From NCBI RefSeq assembly GCF_900109525.1, contig NZ_FOAN01000002.1, forward strand, positions 124,001 to 188,000: DNA of 64,000 bases. The letters are read 5' to 3'. Below, one piece after another: positions 16,534 to 24,669 of this stretch. Made by a program: the position numbers and the translations under genes. The DNA comes from Allobosea lupini (lineage in GTDB: Bacteria; Pseudomonadota; Alphaproteobacteria; Rhizobiales; Beijerinckiaceae). Numbering within the stretch: the stretch's first letter is position 1; each line of letters opens with the position of its first letter. Under the pieces are notes generated by a model, which did not search any database, was not told where the DNA came from, and was given only the letters and a program-made list of their open reading frames with translations.

Positions 16534-16959
16534 TCAGGAGCCTTGCAAAAGCAGTATCGCATAGCCTGCGGCGATCAGCAGGCAGAGCGGTGAATAGTAG
16601 CGGCGGTCATTGCTGGCGAAGGGCTCGCGCGGATGCAGCCGCCGCCAGGCCGGCAGGAAGCCAGCGATACCACGTAGCAGGAAGACGGCCGTGATGGCGA
16701 AGCCAAAGAGGAATATGAGCAGACGCGGGGTGCCTGCGCTTGGTCCCTGCGCCAGCAGCAGCGGCCAGATCGCCGTTACGGCAATGGCCAGCGCGACCGC
16801 CAGGCACAGGCCCGGGGACGGCATGCGCCGCGCGCTCGCATTGCCGATGACGGTCGCGACCAATTCATCCTCGCTCGCCGCAGGCCAGAGACCGCCCCGC
16901 CCCCAGTAGGCATGCAGGCCGGCTATCGCGGCCAAGAGCAGTGTCAGCGCGGTGGCCAT
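16534..16959 (-). CDS. DUF3995 family membrane protein
   Basis: A 141-residue protein with four hydrophobic helices and the N-terminal HAYWGRGGLWPA pattern of DUF3995 proteins. Function of the family is not known. It lies between ureE and hupE on the same strand. The ATG at 16959 is used; a GTG at 16971 is possible. The 226 bases between it and hupE hold a 66-codon frame (16330-16530) that starts four bases after this gene's stop but matches nothing I recognise, and no riboswitch-like conserved boxes were found there. Confidence 0.75.
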   Translation of the reverse strand: MATALTLLLAAIAGLHAYWGRGGLWPAASEDELVATVIGNASARRMPSPGLCLAVALAIAVTAIWPLLLAQGPSAGTPRLLIFLFGFAITAVFLLRGIAGFLPAWRRLHPREPFASNDRRYYSPLCLLIAAGYAILLLQGS

Positions 16960-17063
16960 GGCCAAGATCACGAGCGGACCAGCCGCAGGGCGAGTTCCAA
17001 CCCGAAGGCACGGCCGTCGAGACCTTGGAGCGCCATGATGCCTGTCCGCCCGCGCTGCAGGAC

Positions 17064-17732
17064 TCAGTGGTCGTGCTTGTGACCTTTGTGGCCGTGCTCG
17101 TGGCCGTGATGGCCATGGTCATGCTTGTGGCCGTGGTCGTCATGATGGTGGTCATCATGGCCGCAGCCGCAGGACGCGCCATGCTCGTGCGCATGATGCT
17201 GCTCGTGGCCATGGTCGTGGTCGTGGCCAGCATGGGCATGGCCATGGTCATGGCCGTGCTGATGATGGCCATGACCATGGCCGCAGGCGTCGCCATGCTC
17301 GTGATGATGGACTTCGGGCTCGGGCTGGAACGGCCGCTCGATTTCGCTCATCGCGCAGCCCTGGCCGCGAACCAGCTCGGCCAGCGCCGCATCGCGCTCC
17401 ACATAGATGGCGTCGGCGGTGACTTCGGCCGAAACATGATGCCCGCCGAGATGCCAGGCGAGACGCGTCAATCGTAGCGGATTCTCGGCGGTGATCGCGA
17501 TCAGCTTTTCCGCCGCCGCCTTGATCAAGACCAGCGAGCCATCCTCCAGCTTGACGGCATCGCCGTCATTCAGCGCGGTCGGCTTGTCGAGATCGAGCAG
17601 AATCTCCCGCCCGCCATCGCCCTTGTGCGCGGCATGGCGAGCATTGCGGCCATGATGGTCGAGGGTGAGGGTCTCGACGACCCGGTCCTGCTTGACCGCG
17701 GCCTTGCGGACGACGGAGATGGCGCGCTGCAT
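17064..17732 (-). CDS. ureE: Urease accessory protein UreE with very long His-rich tail
   Basis: A 222-residue nickel metallochaperone. Residues 1-70 are the UreE N-terminal domain (TLTLDHHGRNARH, LEDGSLVLIKAA), and 75-135 the C-terminal domain (LAWHLGGHHVSAEVTADAIY) with the dimer-interface Ni-binding histidines. After about residue 138 the protein is a tail of some 80 residues with about 37 His plus Asp, Gly and three Cys. UreE tails bind and store Ni2+; this one is much longer than the roughly 15-residue tail of Klebsiella UreE. No urease structural gene is in the window. Probably cotranscribed with the DUF3995 and hupE genes. ATG at 17732 chosen because homology starts there. Confidence 0.92.
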   Translation of the reverse strand: MQRAISVVRKAAVKQDRVVETLTLDHHGRNARHAAHKGDGGREILLDLDKPTALNDGDAVKLEDGSLVLIKAAAEKLIAITAENPLRLTRLAWHLGGHHVSAEVTADAIYVERDAALAELVRGQGCAMSEIERPFQPEPEVHHHEHGDACGHGHGHHQHGHDHGHAHAGHDHDHGHEQHHAHEHGASCGCGHDDHHHDDHGHKHDHGHHGHEHGHKGHKHDH

Positions 17733-17755
17733 GGAGAAACCCGTGGCGTGATGGA

Positions 17756-18064
17756 TCAGAGGCGATCGACCGATCGCGGTTCCACCACTTCGATCACCGG
17801 AGCAGCGCTGACGCAAGTCCCTGCGATGGCGAGGAAGGCCTGGAGATGGGCCTGCTGCATATGCCGGTCGACATCGGCGCGCTTTTCCCAGCTTTCGACA
17901 CTGATGAAATGGCCGGGGTCGGCGAGGTTTTCACAAATGTCGTAGCCAAGGCAGCCCTGCTCGCGGCGTGTGGCCGCAATGCAGTCGTGCGCCGCCGCGA
18001 TGAAGCGTTCGCGCTCGGCGGGAAGAACCCTGGCGCGGGCGATGACGAGGACGGGATCGGACAT
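17756..18064 (-). CDS. Antibiotic biosynthesis monooxygenase (ABM) domain protein
   Basis: A 102-residue single ABM/dimeric alpha-beta barrel domain. It begins MSDPVLVIARARVLPAERE, continues with QGCLGYDICENLADPGHFIS, and the VESWEKRADVDRHMQQAHLQ segment carries the usual histidine. Such proteins include quinol monooxygenases (YgiN) and heme-degrading IsdG, or have no known activity. Start at ATG 18064; a longer reading from 18148 is not conserved-looking. It lies 23 bases upstream of ureE on the same strand and may share its transcript. Confidence 0.8.
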   Translation of the reverse strand: MSDPVLVIARARVLPAERERFIAAAHDCIAATRREQGCLGYDICENLADPGHFISVESWEKRADVDRHMQQAHLQAFLAIAGTCVSAAPVIEVVEPRSVDRL

Positions 18065-18213
18065 GCAGGACGGGTCTCCACTGTACGCAAGCGCCAGATA
18101 CGGCGGAGATCGGCGCCCGGATGCAGGCTCCCGCTCAATTAGCCGCATAAATAACTCTGGCTCGCGCGATGGCAGCGCGGTTAGATCGCTGCGCCTATAA
18201 TCAGGGGAATCTC

Positions 18214-19257
18214 ATGCTCAGAATTTCAGCACGCCGCGCCCGTAATTTCGGCAGCGCCTTGGCGTGCCTTTGCCTCGCGGCTGCACTTCCGCTGGCTGCC
18301 CAGGCCCAGACGACGCTGGAGCGGATCAAGCAACGCGGCCATCTGATCTGCGGCACCAGTCAGGGCGTCGCGGGCTTCTCGCTGCCCGACGCGCAGGGGC
18401 AGTGGCGCGGCTTCGACACCGATCTTTGCCGGGCGCTGGCCGCAGCGATCTTCAACGATCAGGAGAAGGCGAAATACATCTCGCTCGCCTCGAAGGACCG
18501 GCTGACCGTGCTGCAGAGCGGCGAGATCGACGTGCTGTCGCGCACCACCACCTGGACGCTCGGCCGCGACGCCGGCTTCGGCCTCAACTTCACCGCGATC
18601 AACTATTTCGACGGCCAGGGCTTCCTGGTGCGCAAAAGCACCGGCGTGAAGGACCTCAAGGCGCTGAACGGCGCCTCGATCTGCGTCGCGCAGGGCACCA
18701 CGACCGAGCTCAACCTCGCCGACTATTTCCGCAATCACGGCATGAAGTACGAGGTCATCGCCTATGCCGGCCTCGATGAGACGATCCAGGCCTATGAGGC
18801 CGGGCGCTGTGACGCCTACACCACCGACCTGTCGCAGCTGGCGGCGAACCGGATGAAACTCAAGGCCCCGGCCGAGCACGATCTCCTGCCCGAGATGATC
18901 TCGAAGGAGCCGCTCGGCCCATGGGTCCGCCAAGGCGACGACGCCTGGTTCGATATCGTGCGCTGGACCGTCTACGCCCTGCTGAACGCCGAGGAGTTCG
19001 GGATTACCCAGGCCAATGTCGACGAAATGGTGAAATCGCCCAATCCCGAGATCAAGCGCCTGCTCGGCAGCGAAGGCAAGTTCGGCGAGAGCCTTGGCCT
19101 CACCAACGACTGGGTGGTGCGCATCGTCAAGGCAGTGGGCAATTACGGCGAGAGCTTCGACCGGCACCTCGGCGCCAAGTCGCCGCTCAACCTGCCGCGC
19201 GGGATGAACAGGCTATGGACGCAGGGCGGCCTGCAATACGCGCCGCCGGTGCGGTGA
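18214..19257 (+). CDS. General L-amino acid ABC transporter binding protein (AapJ-like), orphan
   Basis: A 347-residue periplasmic amino-acid-binding protein of the Aap/Bztype. A Sec signal peptide ends LAAQAQ; the mature protein starts TTLERIKQRGHLICGTSQG, then GQWRGFDTDLCRALAAAIF, SRTTTWTLGRDAG and a C-terminal LPRGMNRLWTQGGLQYAPP typical of AapJ. ATG at 18214 follows AGGGGAATCTC. No permease or ATPase genes follow; instead a strong terminator and a convergent gene. It must use a transporter encoded elsewhere, or be a paralogue. Confidence 0.88.
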   Translation: MLRISARRARNFGSALACLCLAAALPLAAQAQTTLERIKQRGHLICGTSQGVAGFSLPDAQGQWRGFDTDLCRALAAAIFNDQEKAKYISLASKDRLTVLQSGEIDVLSRTTTWTLGRDAGFGLNFTAINYFDGQGFLVRKSTGVKDLKALNGASICVAQGTTTELNLADYFRNHGMKYEVIAYAGLDETIQAYEAGRCDAYTTDLSQLAANRMKLKAPAEHDLLPEMISKEPLGPWVRQGDDAWFDIVRWTVYALLNAEEFGITQANVDEMVKSPNPEIKRLLGSEGKFGESLGLTNDWVVRIVKAVGNYGESFDRHLGAKSPLNLPRGMNRLWTQGGLQYAPPVR

Positions 19258-19275
19258 CGACCTCTATCGCTTGAG

Positions 19276-19315
19276 GCGTTTGGTAGCACTGGCTCCGGCC
19301 AGTGCTACCAAACGC
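19276..19315. terminator. Bidirectional hairpin terminator
   Basis: Perfect 17-base arms (GCGTTTGGTAGCACTGG at 19276-19292 and its complement at 19299-19315) with a 6-base loop, placed between the convergent aapJ-like gene and an iron-type binding-protein gene. No long T-run on either side, but position and stem strength support transcription termination. Confidence 0.75.
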
Positions 19316-19322
19316 AGCCGCC

Positions 19323-20351
19323 TCAGCGCGGCAGCGCCTTCACCTCGTCGTCGAACTTCTTCAGCAGGCGCGAGCGTTCGGCCGGGCTGCCCCAGCGCGG
19401 GGTGTCGTAGTCGATCAGCTTGATCTCCTCGAATTTCGGCGCATCGGGCGAGAGCTTGGCGTTCTTGTTCGACGGGATCGAGTTGATCTTGAGCTTCGCG
19501 TTGATGTCCTGCGCCTCCGGCGAGAGCGTGAAATCGACGAATTTGCGCGCGGCCTCCGGGTTCTTGCCGCCCTTGATCACCGAGACCGAGCCCGTCTCGT
19601 AGCCGGTGCCCTCGCACGGCGCGACGATGCCGATCGGGGCGCCCTGCAGCTTCTGCGTCAGCATGTCGTGCATGAAGGCGATGCCGACCGCCGTCTCGCC
19701 GAGCGCCGTCGCCTTGACCGGGGCGATGCCCGACTTGGTGTACTGGCTGATGTTCTTGTGCAGGCTTTTCAGGAACTCGAAGCCCTTCTCCTCGCCGAGG
19801 CGCTGGACGGTCGTCGCCAGGAAGACATAGGCCGTGCCGGAGGAGCTGGGATCGGCGACCTGCACCTCGTCCTTGAACTTCGGATCCAGCAGGTCGGCCC
19901 AGCATTTCGGCTCGGCCAGCTTCTTGCCCTTCAGGGTCTCGAGATTGTAGCCGATCCCGAGCGCACCGAGGTAAATTCCTGAGGTGCGGAACTTCGACTG
20001 CTCGGCATGGCGCCTGGCCCAGTCGTGCAGCTCGGCCAGTTTCGGCGACTTGTACTCGTCGAGCAGACCCTCATCTGCGGCCTGCAGATGCGGTTCCCCC
20101 GGCCCACCCCACCAGACGTCGCCGCGCGGATTGGTCGCCTCGGCCTTGACCTGGGCATAGACCTCCCCGGTCGACTTGCGGACCATCTGGACCTTGATGC
20201 CGGTCGCCTTCTCGAAGATCGAGGCGCCCTCGCGGCACTGCTCCTCGAGGATCGAGCAGTAGACGGTAACCTGCCCCTGGGCGGCGGCAGGCGTTGCAAG
20301 GGCAGCAAAAGCGGTGCCGGCGAGCACAACGGCGCGAGACAGACGGAACAA
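19323..20351 (-). CDS. ABC transporter solute-binding protein, Fe3+/FutA-AfuA type
   Basis: A 342-residue binding protein with a Sec signal (VLAGTAFAALATPAAAQ). The mature start GQVTVYCSILEEQCREGASI, KVQMVRKSTGEVYAQVKAEA and GDVWWGGPGEPHLQAADEG match the family 1 binding proteins for ferric iron, thiamine or phosphonates. Cys residues near the N-terminus could form a disulfide. No permease or ATPase adjoins, so it is another orphan. It ends beside the bidirectional hairpin. The 100 bases upstream, to the DUF1003 gene, hold only its promoter region. Confidence 0.85.
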   Translation of the reverse strand: MFRLSRAVVLAGTAFAALATPAAAQGQVTVYCSILEEQCREGASIFEKATGIKVQMVRKSTGEVYAQVKAEATNPRGDVWWGGPGEPHLQAADEGLLDEYKSPKLAELHDWARRHAEQSKFRTSGIYLGALGIGYNLETLKGKKLAEPKCWADLLDPKFKDEVQVADPSSSGTAYVFLATTVQRLGEEKGFEFLKSLHKNISQYTKSGIAPVKATALGETAVGIAFMHDMLTQKLQGAPIGIVAPCEGTGYETGSVSVIKGGKNPEAARKFVDFTLSPEAQDINAKLKINSIPSNKNAKLSPDAPKFEEIKLIDYDTPRWGSPAERSRLLKKFDDEVKALPR

Positions 20352-20451
20352 GGCAACCTCCCTGGGCGGCGAATTTTGTTAGCCGACACCAGAAAGAGCG
20401 CGCATCGACCTGTCAACCGCCCTCTGCTGCCTGATCAGGTTCGAGCAGGCG

Positions 20452-21279
20452 TCAGGCTGTGGAGTCTGGCTCCGGCAACTCCGCAGGAACTGCCGCCACC
20501 ACCTTCTTCTTCGTCGCCGGCTTCTTGCGCCGCTTCGGCTTGCGTCTCGGCACTTGCGCCTCCTGCAGCAGTTCGAGCTGGACCTGCTGGATCTCGGCAA
20601 GGCGTTGCCATTGCCGCGTGATCAGATGGTCGATCTTCTCATGCAGGTGCCTAACCTCGAGCTCGGCCTTGAGGTTGACCTGGTAGTCATTGAAGGAGCG
20701 CAACCGGTCCTTCGCCTCCTGCCGCTTCTGGCTCATCATGATGATCGGCGCCTGGATGGCGGCGATGCAGGAGAGCACGAGATTAAGCAGGATGAACGGG
20801 TAAGGGTCGAAAGCGCCCGTACCGGCCACGACATTGACCACCATCCAGACCGCCAGCACGACGCCGAAGCTGATCAGGAAGGCCCATGAGCCGCCGAAGC
20901 TGGCGAGCCCGTCCGAAAGGCGCTCGCCGAGGGTGCGATGCTCCTCGAAATCGTCCTCGATATTCTCGGCGATCGTATCCTGCCGGGCAATGCTCTCGGC
21001 AACCTCGCGGTCGAGATCGGTGTATTCGCCGTGCTCCTCGCGCAGGATCTCCTCGACATAGCGGGTGCGATAGCGCGCCAGCTCCTTGAGGCTGATCAGG
21101 CTGTTGTCGTCGAGATCAGGAAAGTCGCGCCGGATATGCTCGACCAGCGAGGGGCGCAGCGTCCCGAGCGCGACCAGGTTCTTGCGGCTGAGCTCGACGC
21201 CGCTGATGGCGCAGACGCCACGCTTGAGCTTGCCGGTCTCGTGCGTGGGAAGAGTCGGGAACACAACGTCGTCTTGCAT
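20452..21279 (-). CDS. DUF1003 family membrane protein
   Basis: A 275-residue protein. The N-terminal part has CAISGVELSRKNLVALGTLR, followed by a charged helical stretch, and the DUF1003 core with two membrane helices (GSWAFLISFGVVLAVWMVVN and PFILLNLVLSCIAAIQAPII) then the conserved SQKRQEAKDR. A cytoplasmic coiled-coil and a Lys/Arg-rich tail (RRKPKRRKKPATKKK) follow. Family function is unknown; a role in ion transport or envelope has been suggested. ATG at 21279; the upstream reading to 21324 lacks support. The 200 bases beyond hold no gene I can see. Confidence 0.85.
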   Translation of the reverse strand: MQDDVVFPTLPTHETGKLKRGVCAISGVELSRKNLVALGTLRPSLVEHIRRDFPDLDDNSLISLKELARYRTRYVEEILREEHGEYTDLDREVAESIARQDTIAENIEDDFEEHRTLGERLSDGLASFGGSWAFLISFGVVLAVWMVVNVVAGTGAFDPYPFILLNLVLSCIAAIQAPIIMMSQKRQEAKDRLRSFNDYQVNLKAELEVRHLHEKIDHLITRQWQRLAEIQQVQLELLQEAQVPRRKPKRRKKPATKKKVVAAVPAELPEPDSTA

Positions 21280-21528
21280 CGCGGCCTGGCCTGGGGATTG
21301 TTCGACTCTGGCGGCGGCCGGCACCTGCGGAAAATGAGGACCAGCAGCACCGCATCGTTACGCTGTAACAGGATCGCGTCGCAAATGCGTCGTTCTGGGC
21401 TTACCGCGAATTCGCGTCAGGGGCGAGCTTTGCCGCCGCGCGCGCGGCCATGAGGTCGCGGACTGGCGCGGCGGCTTCGGGACAATTGGGGGTAGCGCCG
21501 CGCTCGACGTGCTCACGCGGCCGCGGCC

Positions 21529-21858
21529 TCAGGCCTTGACCTTCTCGCCTTCGTCTTCGGCGACTTCGTCTTCATCGTCCTCGGCGACTTCGGCGTCCTC
21601 GTCGTCGTTCTCGTCCTCATCCTCGCCTTCGTCGTCGAGGGTGGCGTATTCGTAGGCGAAGACGATCTCGCCCGTCGCCGGGTCGAAGCTGCTCGCGGTC
21701 GACTCGTCGAAGGCCTCGATCAGCATCTCGGCATCCTCGGGGCCGTCGACATCGAAGCGGCGGACGGCTTCCTCGCCCTCGCCCTTCAGCGCGAGCTCGA
21801 TCGCCCAGCCGCGGGAGCCGGTATCATAGACGCATTTCAGTCCCTGGATCGCCAGCAT
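21529..21858 (-). CDS. Small protein with extremely acidic C-terminal tail
   Basis: A 109-residue protein I do not recognise. Residues 1-72 look folded (MLAIQGLKCVYDTGSRGWAI, then RRFDVDGPEDAEMLIEAFDE, then GEIVFAYEYATL). Residues 75-105 are almost all Asp and Glu. ATG at 21858 with a GGAGAG about five bases upstream. It stands 124 bases from the PfkB kinase gene. The acidic tail suggests binding to basic proteins, divalent metals or nucleic-acid-binding proteins, but no function can be assigned. Confidence 0.7.
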   Translation of the reverse strand: MLAIQGLKCVYDTGSRGWAIELALKGEGEEAVRRFDVDGPEDAEMLIEAFDESTASSFDPATGEIVFAYEYATLDDEGEDEDENDDEDAEVAEDDEDEVAEDEGEKVKA

Positions 21859-21982
21859 GACGCTCTCCTCAGATTGACCAGGTGCGCGGGAGCGCACCGC
21901 CAATCTGATGCCCGAACAGCGTGACGAGGGCGCGACGCGGCACTGACGCATCGACGACACCGGCGATTGAATTGCGGCGCCT

Positions 21983-22876
21983 TCAGGGATGCGCCGCCAG
22001 GAAGCGCTCGACTTCCTCGCGCGTCGGCGTGCCGGCCCGGCCGCCGAAGCGGGTGCACTTGATCGCCGCCACCGCCGAGGCGAAGCGCACCGCCCGACGC
22101 TCCCCCTGCCCCTCGGCCAGAGCCAGCGCGAAGGCGCCATGCCAGACGTCGCCGGCGCCAAGCGTGTCGACTGCCTCGATCGGGAAGGCCGGCAAGTGCT
22201 CGATCCCGCCATTTTCCATGAAGAGCACGCCGCGCGGGCCCAGCGTCACCGCGAGCCAGTTCTTCGCATCGCGCGCCAAGGCTTCCAGCGCCGCCCTCGG
22301 CTCCTGCCCGCCCGAGATTTCGCTGAGCGCCTTCTCGCTGAAGGCGACATGGCTGGCGGTCGTGACCATCTCCGGATGCGTCGGTTGGCGGTCACCGTCG
22401 ATCACGCCCGGCACGCCGGCCTTGCGGGCGAGCTGCAGCGCGGCGAGCGAGCCCTCGCCCCAGCGCGTGTCGACCAGCACACCGTCACAGCCGGCCGGCA
22501 GCACCTCCGGCAGCCAGTCGGGCGAGAGCGGCGTCTTCGGGTCGGTATAGGATACGACCATGCGCTCGCCCTGGGCGTCGATCAGGATCGAGGAGACCGG
22601 TGAGCGCAGGCCGGGAAAGCGCGGCGAGAGCGAGGTGTCGACGCCGTCCTGCTGCAATTGCCCAACGATGGTGTCGCCGACCGCATCGTCGCCCAGACGG
22701 GTCGCGAGCCAGGCCTTGCCGCCGAGCCGGCCGATCGCGGCCGAGCCGCTGCCGGCACAGCCGCCGCCGGTGACGACGAGATCGCGGGCCCGGTCCTTCT
22801 CACCGGGATTGGGCACGCGCTCGACGCTGTAGACATAGTCGAGCGTCGCGATACCGAGACAGAAGACACCGGCCAT
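21983..22876 (-). CDS. PfkB-family carbohydrate kinase
   Basis: A 297-residue ribokinase-family sugar kinase. It has the N-terminal glycine motif GGGCAGSGSAAIGRLGGKA and the catalytic anion-hole/base motif VDTLGAGDVWHGAFALALAE near residue 245. Length is typical. It follows an aldose epimerase by five bases, so the pair forms an operon that interconverts anomers of a sugar and phosphorylates it. The family also contains sulfofructose, fructose and keto-deoxygluconate kinases; the substrate cannot be named from sequence. Confidence 0.9.
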   Translation of the reverse strand: MAGVFCLGIATLDYVYSVERVPNPGEKDRARDLVVTGGGCAGSGSAAIGRLGGKAWLATRLGDDAVGDTIVGQLQQDGVDTSLSPRFPGLRSPVSSILIDAQGERMVVSYTDPKTPLSPDWLPEVLPAGCDGVLVDTRWGEGSLAALQLARKAGVPGVIDGDRQPTHPEMVTTASHVAFSEKALSEISGGQEPRAALEALARDAKNWLAVTLGPRGVLFMENGGIEHLPAFPIEAVDTLGAGDVWHGAFALALAEGQGERRAVRFASAVAAIKCTRFGGRAGTPTREEVERFLAAHP

Positions 22877-22881
22877 ACGAC

Positions 22882-23928
22882 TTACGCTCCGAACCTGAAT
22901 TCGCTGATCTGGCGATAGACCTCGCCGGGGCGCAGCACGGTCGAGGGGAAATGCGGCAGATTGGGCGAGTCCGGCACATGCTGCGGCTCAAGCGCTATGC
23001 CGGCGCAGGCGCCATAGCGGACGCCGTCGAGGCCGGCGACCGGCGTATCGAGCTTGAAGCCGTCATAGACCTGCAGCGCCGGCTCGGTCGTCCAGACCTC
23101 CATGGCGAGGCCCGAGCGGCGCGAGCGCAAGGTCGCAGCATGGGCAAGTTCGAGGCCCGTCGCCGCGGCGGGCTCGCGGCGGTCGCGCCGAAGCAGATAG
23201 TTATGGTCGTACCAGAAGCGCGAACCATCCGGATTGGCGAAGCGGATCGGCCGGGCCTTGCGGAAATCGAAGGCTGTCCCGGCCACCGAGGCGACCGAGC
23301 CGTCGGGGATCAGGTCGGCATCGACCGGCGTGATCAGATTGGCGCGGACCTCGAACTCGTGATCGAGGATGTCCGGGGCGTCGTCGAGACGAAAGTAAGA
23401 GTGATGCGCCAGATTGACGATCGTCGGCGCGTCAGTCGTGGCTGATAGCTCGATCCGCAGGGTCGCCGCGCCTATGAGGCTGTAGCGGCAGAAGACGTCG
23501 AGCGTGCCGGGATAGCCGGCATCCCCATCGGCTGAGACCAGCGCCAAGGTCGCGCTCGTCTCGTCATGATGCACCAGCGTCCAGGGCCGCTTGCCGAAGC
23601 CCTCGCCGCCGCCATGCAGCGAGTTGCGGCCGTTTTCGTTCAGTGGCGTCTGGTACTCGACGCCATCGAGCACGAAACGGCCGCCGCCAATGCGGTTGGC
23701 GAACCGGCCAGCGATCGCGCCCATATGCGGCGAGTGCCTGGGATAGTCGGCGAAATCGGCAAAGCCGAGCACGACGCGCTGGCGCCCGCCATTCGGCAGC
23801 GGCACGACGAGATCGCGCAGCACCGCCCCCCATTCCATCACCCGTGCCTCGGCGCCGGCGGGAGAGCGCAGCACGGCCTCGTGGATCGGCATGCCGTCGT
23901 CGAGATGGCCAAACAACGTCTTGGTCAA
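22882..23928 (-). CDS. galM: Aldose 1-epimerase (galactose mutarotase family)
   Basis: A 348-residue beta-sandwich mutarotase that interconverts alpha and beta anomers of hexoses. Signature residues are in GRFANRIGGGRF (sugar-binding Arg), NGRNSLHGG (His), VNLAHHSYFRLD (catalytic His) and, near the C-terminus, GIALEPQHVPDSPN (catalytic Glu). It is upstream of and probably cotranscribed with the PfkB kinase. The ATG at 23928 gives the expected length. The name galM indicates the family; the in vivo sugar may differ. Confidence 0.9.
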   Translation of the reverse strand: MTKTLFGHLDDGMPIHEAVLRSPAGAEARVMEWGAVLRDLVVPLPNGGRQRVVLGFADFADYPRHSPHMGAIAGRFANRIGGGRFVLDGVEYQTPLNENGRNSLHGGGEGFGKRPWTLVHHDETSATLALVSADGDAGYPGTLDVFCRYSLIGAATLRIELSATTDAPTIVNLAHHSYFRLDDAPDILDHEFEVRANLITPVDADLIPDGSVASVAGTAFDFRKARPIRFANPDGSRFWYDHNYLLRRDRREPAAATGLELAHAATLRSRRSGLAMEVWTTEPALQVYDGFKLDTPVAGLDGVRYGACAGIALEPQHVPDSPNLPHFPSTVLRPGEVYRQISEFRFGA

Positions 23929-23952
23929 GGCAGAGCACTCCGAAGCAGGATG

Positions 23953-24363
23953 TCAGGCTCCGAAGCGGATGCCGTCGATGTCTGTGTGGACGAAATCATT
24001 GCCCTTATAGGCGAGTGGCACGCCCGATGCGCGCGCCGCCGCATAGGCGAAACAATCGCCCATGTTAAGACGAGCGGGATGGCCGGCGAGATAGTGGTAA
24101 TGGGCCGCACAGAGGTGGGCAGCCGCGCCGACCGCTGCATCGATCGCGACAACCCGAATTGCCGTCTCTTCAATGAAGTCGCGAACGATCTCATAGGCCT
24201 TGTCGATCGAGACCCGCTTGACCGCCGCAATCCTGGTCGAAGCCTCGAATATCGCCAACGGAGAGGTCACGTTTTCGGAGGCCTGCGCCAGGGCCGACCT
24301 GAAGGCGATTGCCTCGCGCTCTTCTAGAAGATTGACGACGATAACCGAAGCGTCGAGGAACAT
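23953..24363 (-). CDS. vapC: VapC-type PIN-domain toxin
   Basis: A 136-residue PIN-domain ribonuclease. The four acidic positions are visible: Asp4 (MFLDASVIV), Glu near 40 (LAIFEAST), Asp near 102 (LNMGDCFAYAAA) and Asp near 122 (YKGNDFVHTDI). VapC toxins cleave tRNA or rRNA when free of antitoxin. Its ATG overlaps the antitoxin's TGA by one base. The N- and C-termini are complete and no acidic residue is lost, so it should be active. Confidence 0.92.
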   Translation of the reverse strand: MFLDASVIVVNLLEEREAIAFRSALAQASENVTSPLAIFEASTRIAAVKRVSIDKAYEIVRDFIEETAIRVVAIDAAVGAAAHLCAAHYHYLAGHPARLNMGDCFAYAAARASGVPLAYKGNDFVHTDIDGIRFGA

Positions 24364-24608
24364 CAGGCGTCGCCGTATTCGCGATCCCAGAATTCTTTGT
24401 GCGTCAGGCCGTCGTCGATCGTCGGATATTGCGCTAGCCTTTCCTGCGCTCGGCGCGTGGCCGCCTCGATCCTCTCGCGCCGTTCCGCACGCTGCTTCAG
24501 CTCGTTGTCCACCGCCAAGCCGATCGCCGCCTGAAGCGAAATCCCGTCCTGACGGGCCAACTCTCTTACCTGCCGGTCGATCTTCTCGTCGCGCACCAGA
24601 ATGCCCAT
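24363..24608 (-). CDS. vapB: VapB-type antitoxin
   Basis: An 81-residue antitoxin of the Rv0623/VapB type. The N-terminal part (MGILVRDEKIDRQVRELARQ, then QAAIGLAVDNEL) is a ribbon-helix-helix-like DNA-binding region; the C-terminal IDDGLTHKEFWDREYGD would bind VapC. Its ribosome-binding site GGGAGG lies inside a 13-base-arm inverted repeat that is almost certainly the VapBC operator. Confidence 0.9.
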   Translation of the reverse strand: MGILVRDEKIDRQVRELARQDGISLQAAIGLAVDNELKQRAERRERIEAATRRAQERLAQYPTIDDGLTHKEFWDREYGDA

Positions 24609-24614
24609 GCGAGC

Positions 24615-24645
24615 CTCCCTGATATCACCAGATGATATCAGGGAG
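24615..24645. promoter_or_regulatory. VapBC operator inverted repeat
   Basis: CTCCCTGATATCA (24615-24627) and its exact complement (24633-24645) are separated by five bases. The proximal arm includes the vapB Shine-Dalgarno, so binding would block both transcription and ribosome access; the same sequence in RNA would fold into a hairpin hiding that site. Confidence 0.85.
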
Positions 24646-24669
24646 CATATCAGCTCGCAATCAGCGCCC

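Noticed and set aside
17064..17330. Tandem GGCCATG/GTC-like DNA repeats resembling a repeat array
   Set aside because: No constant repeat-spacer structure; it is the coding sequence of the His-rich UreE tail, so not CRISPR.
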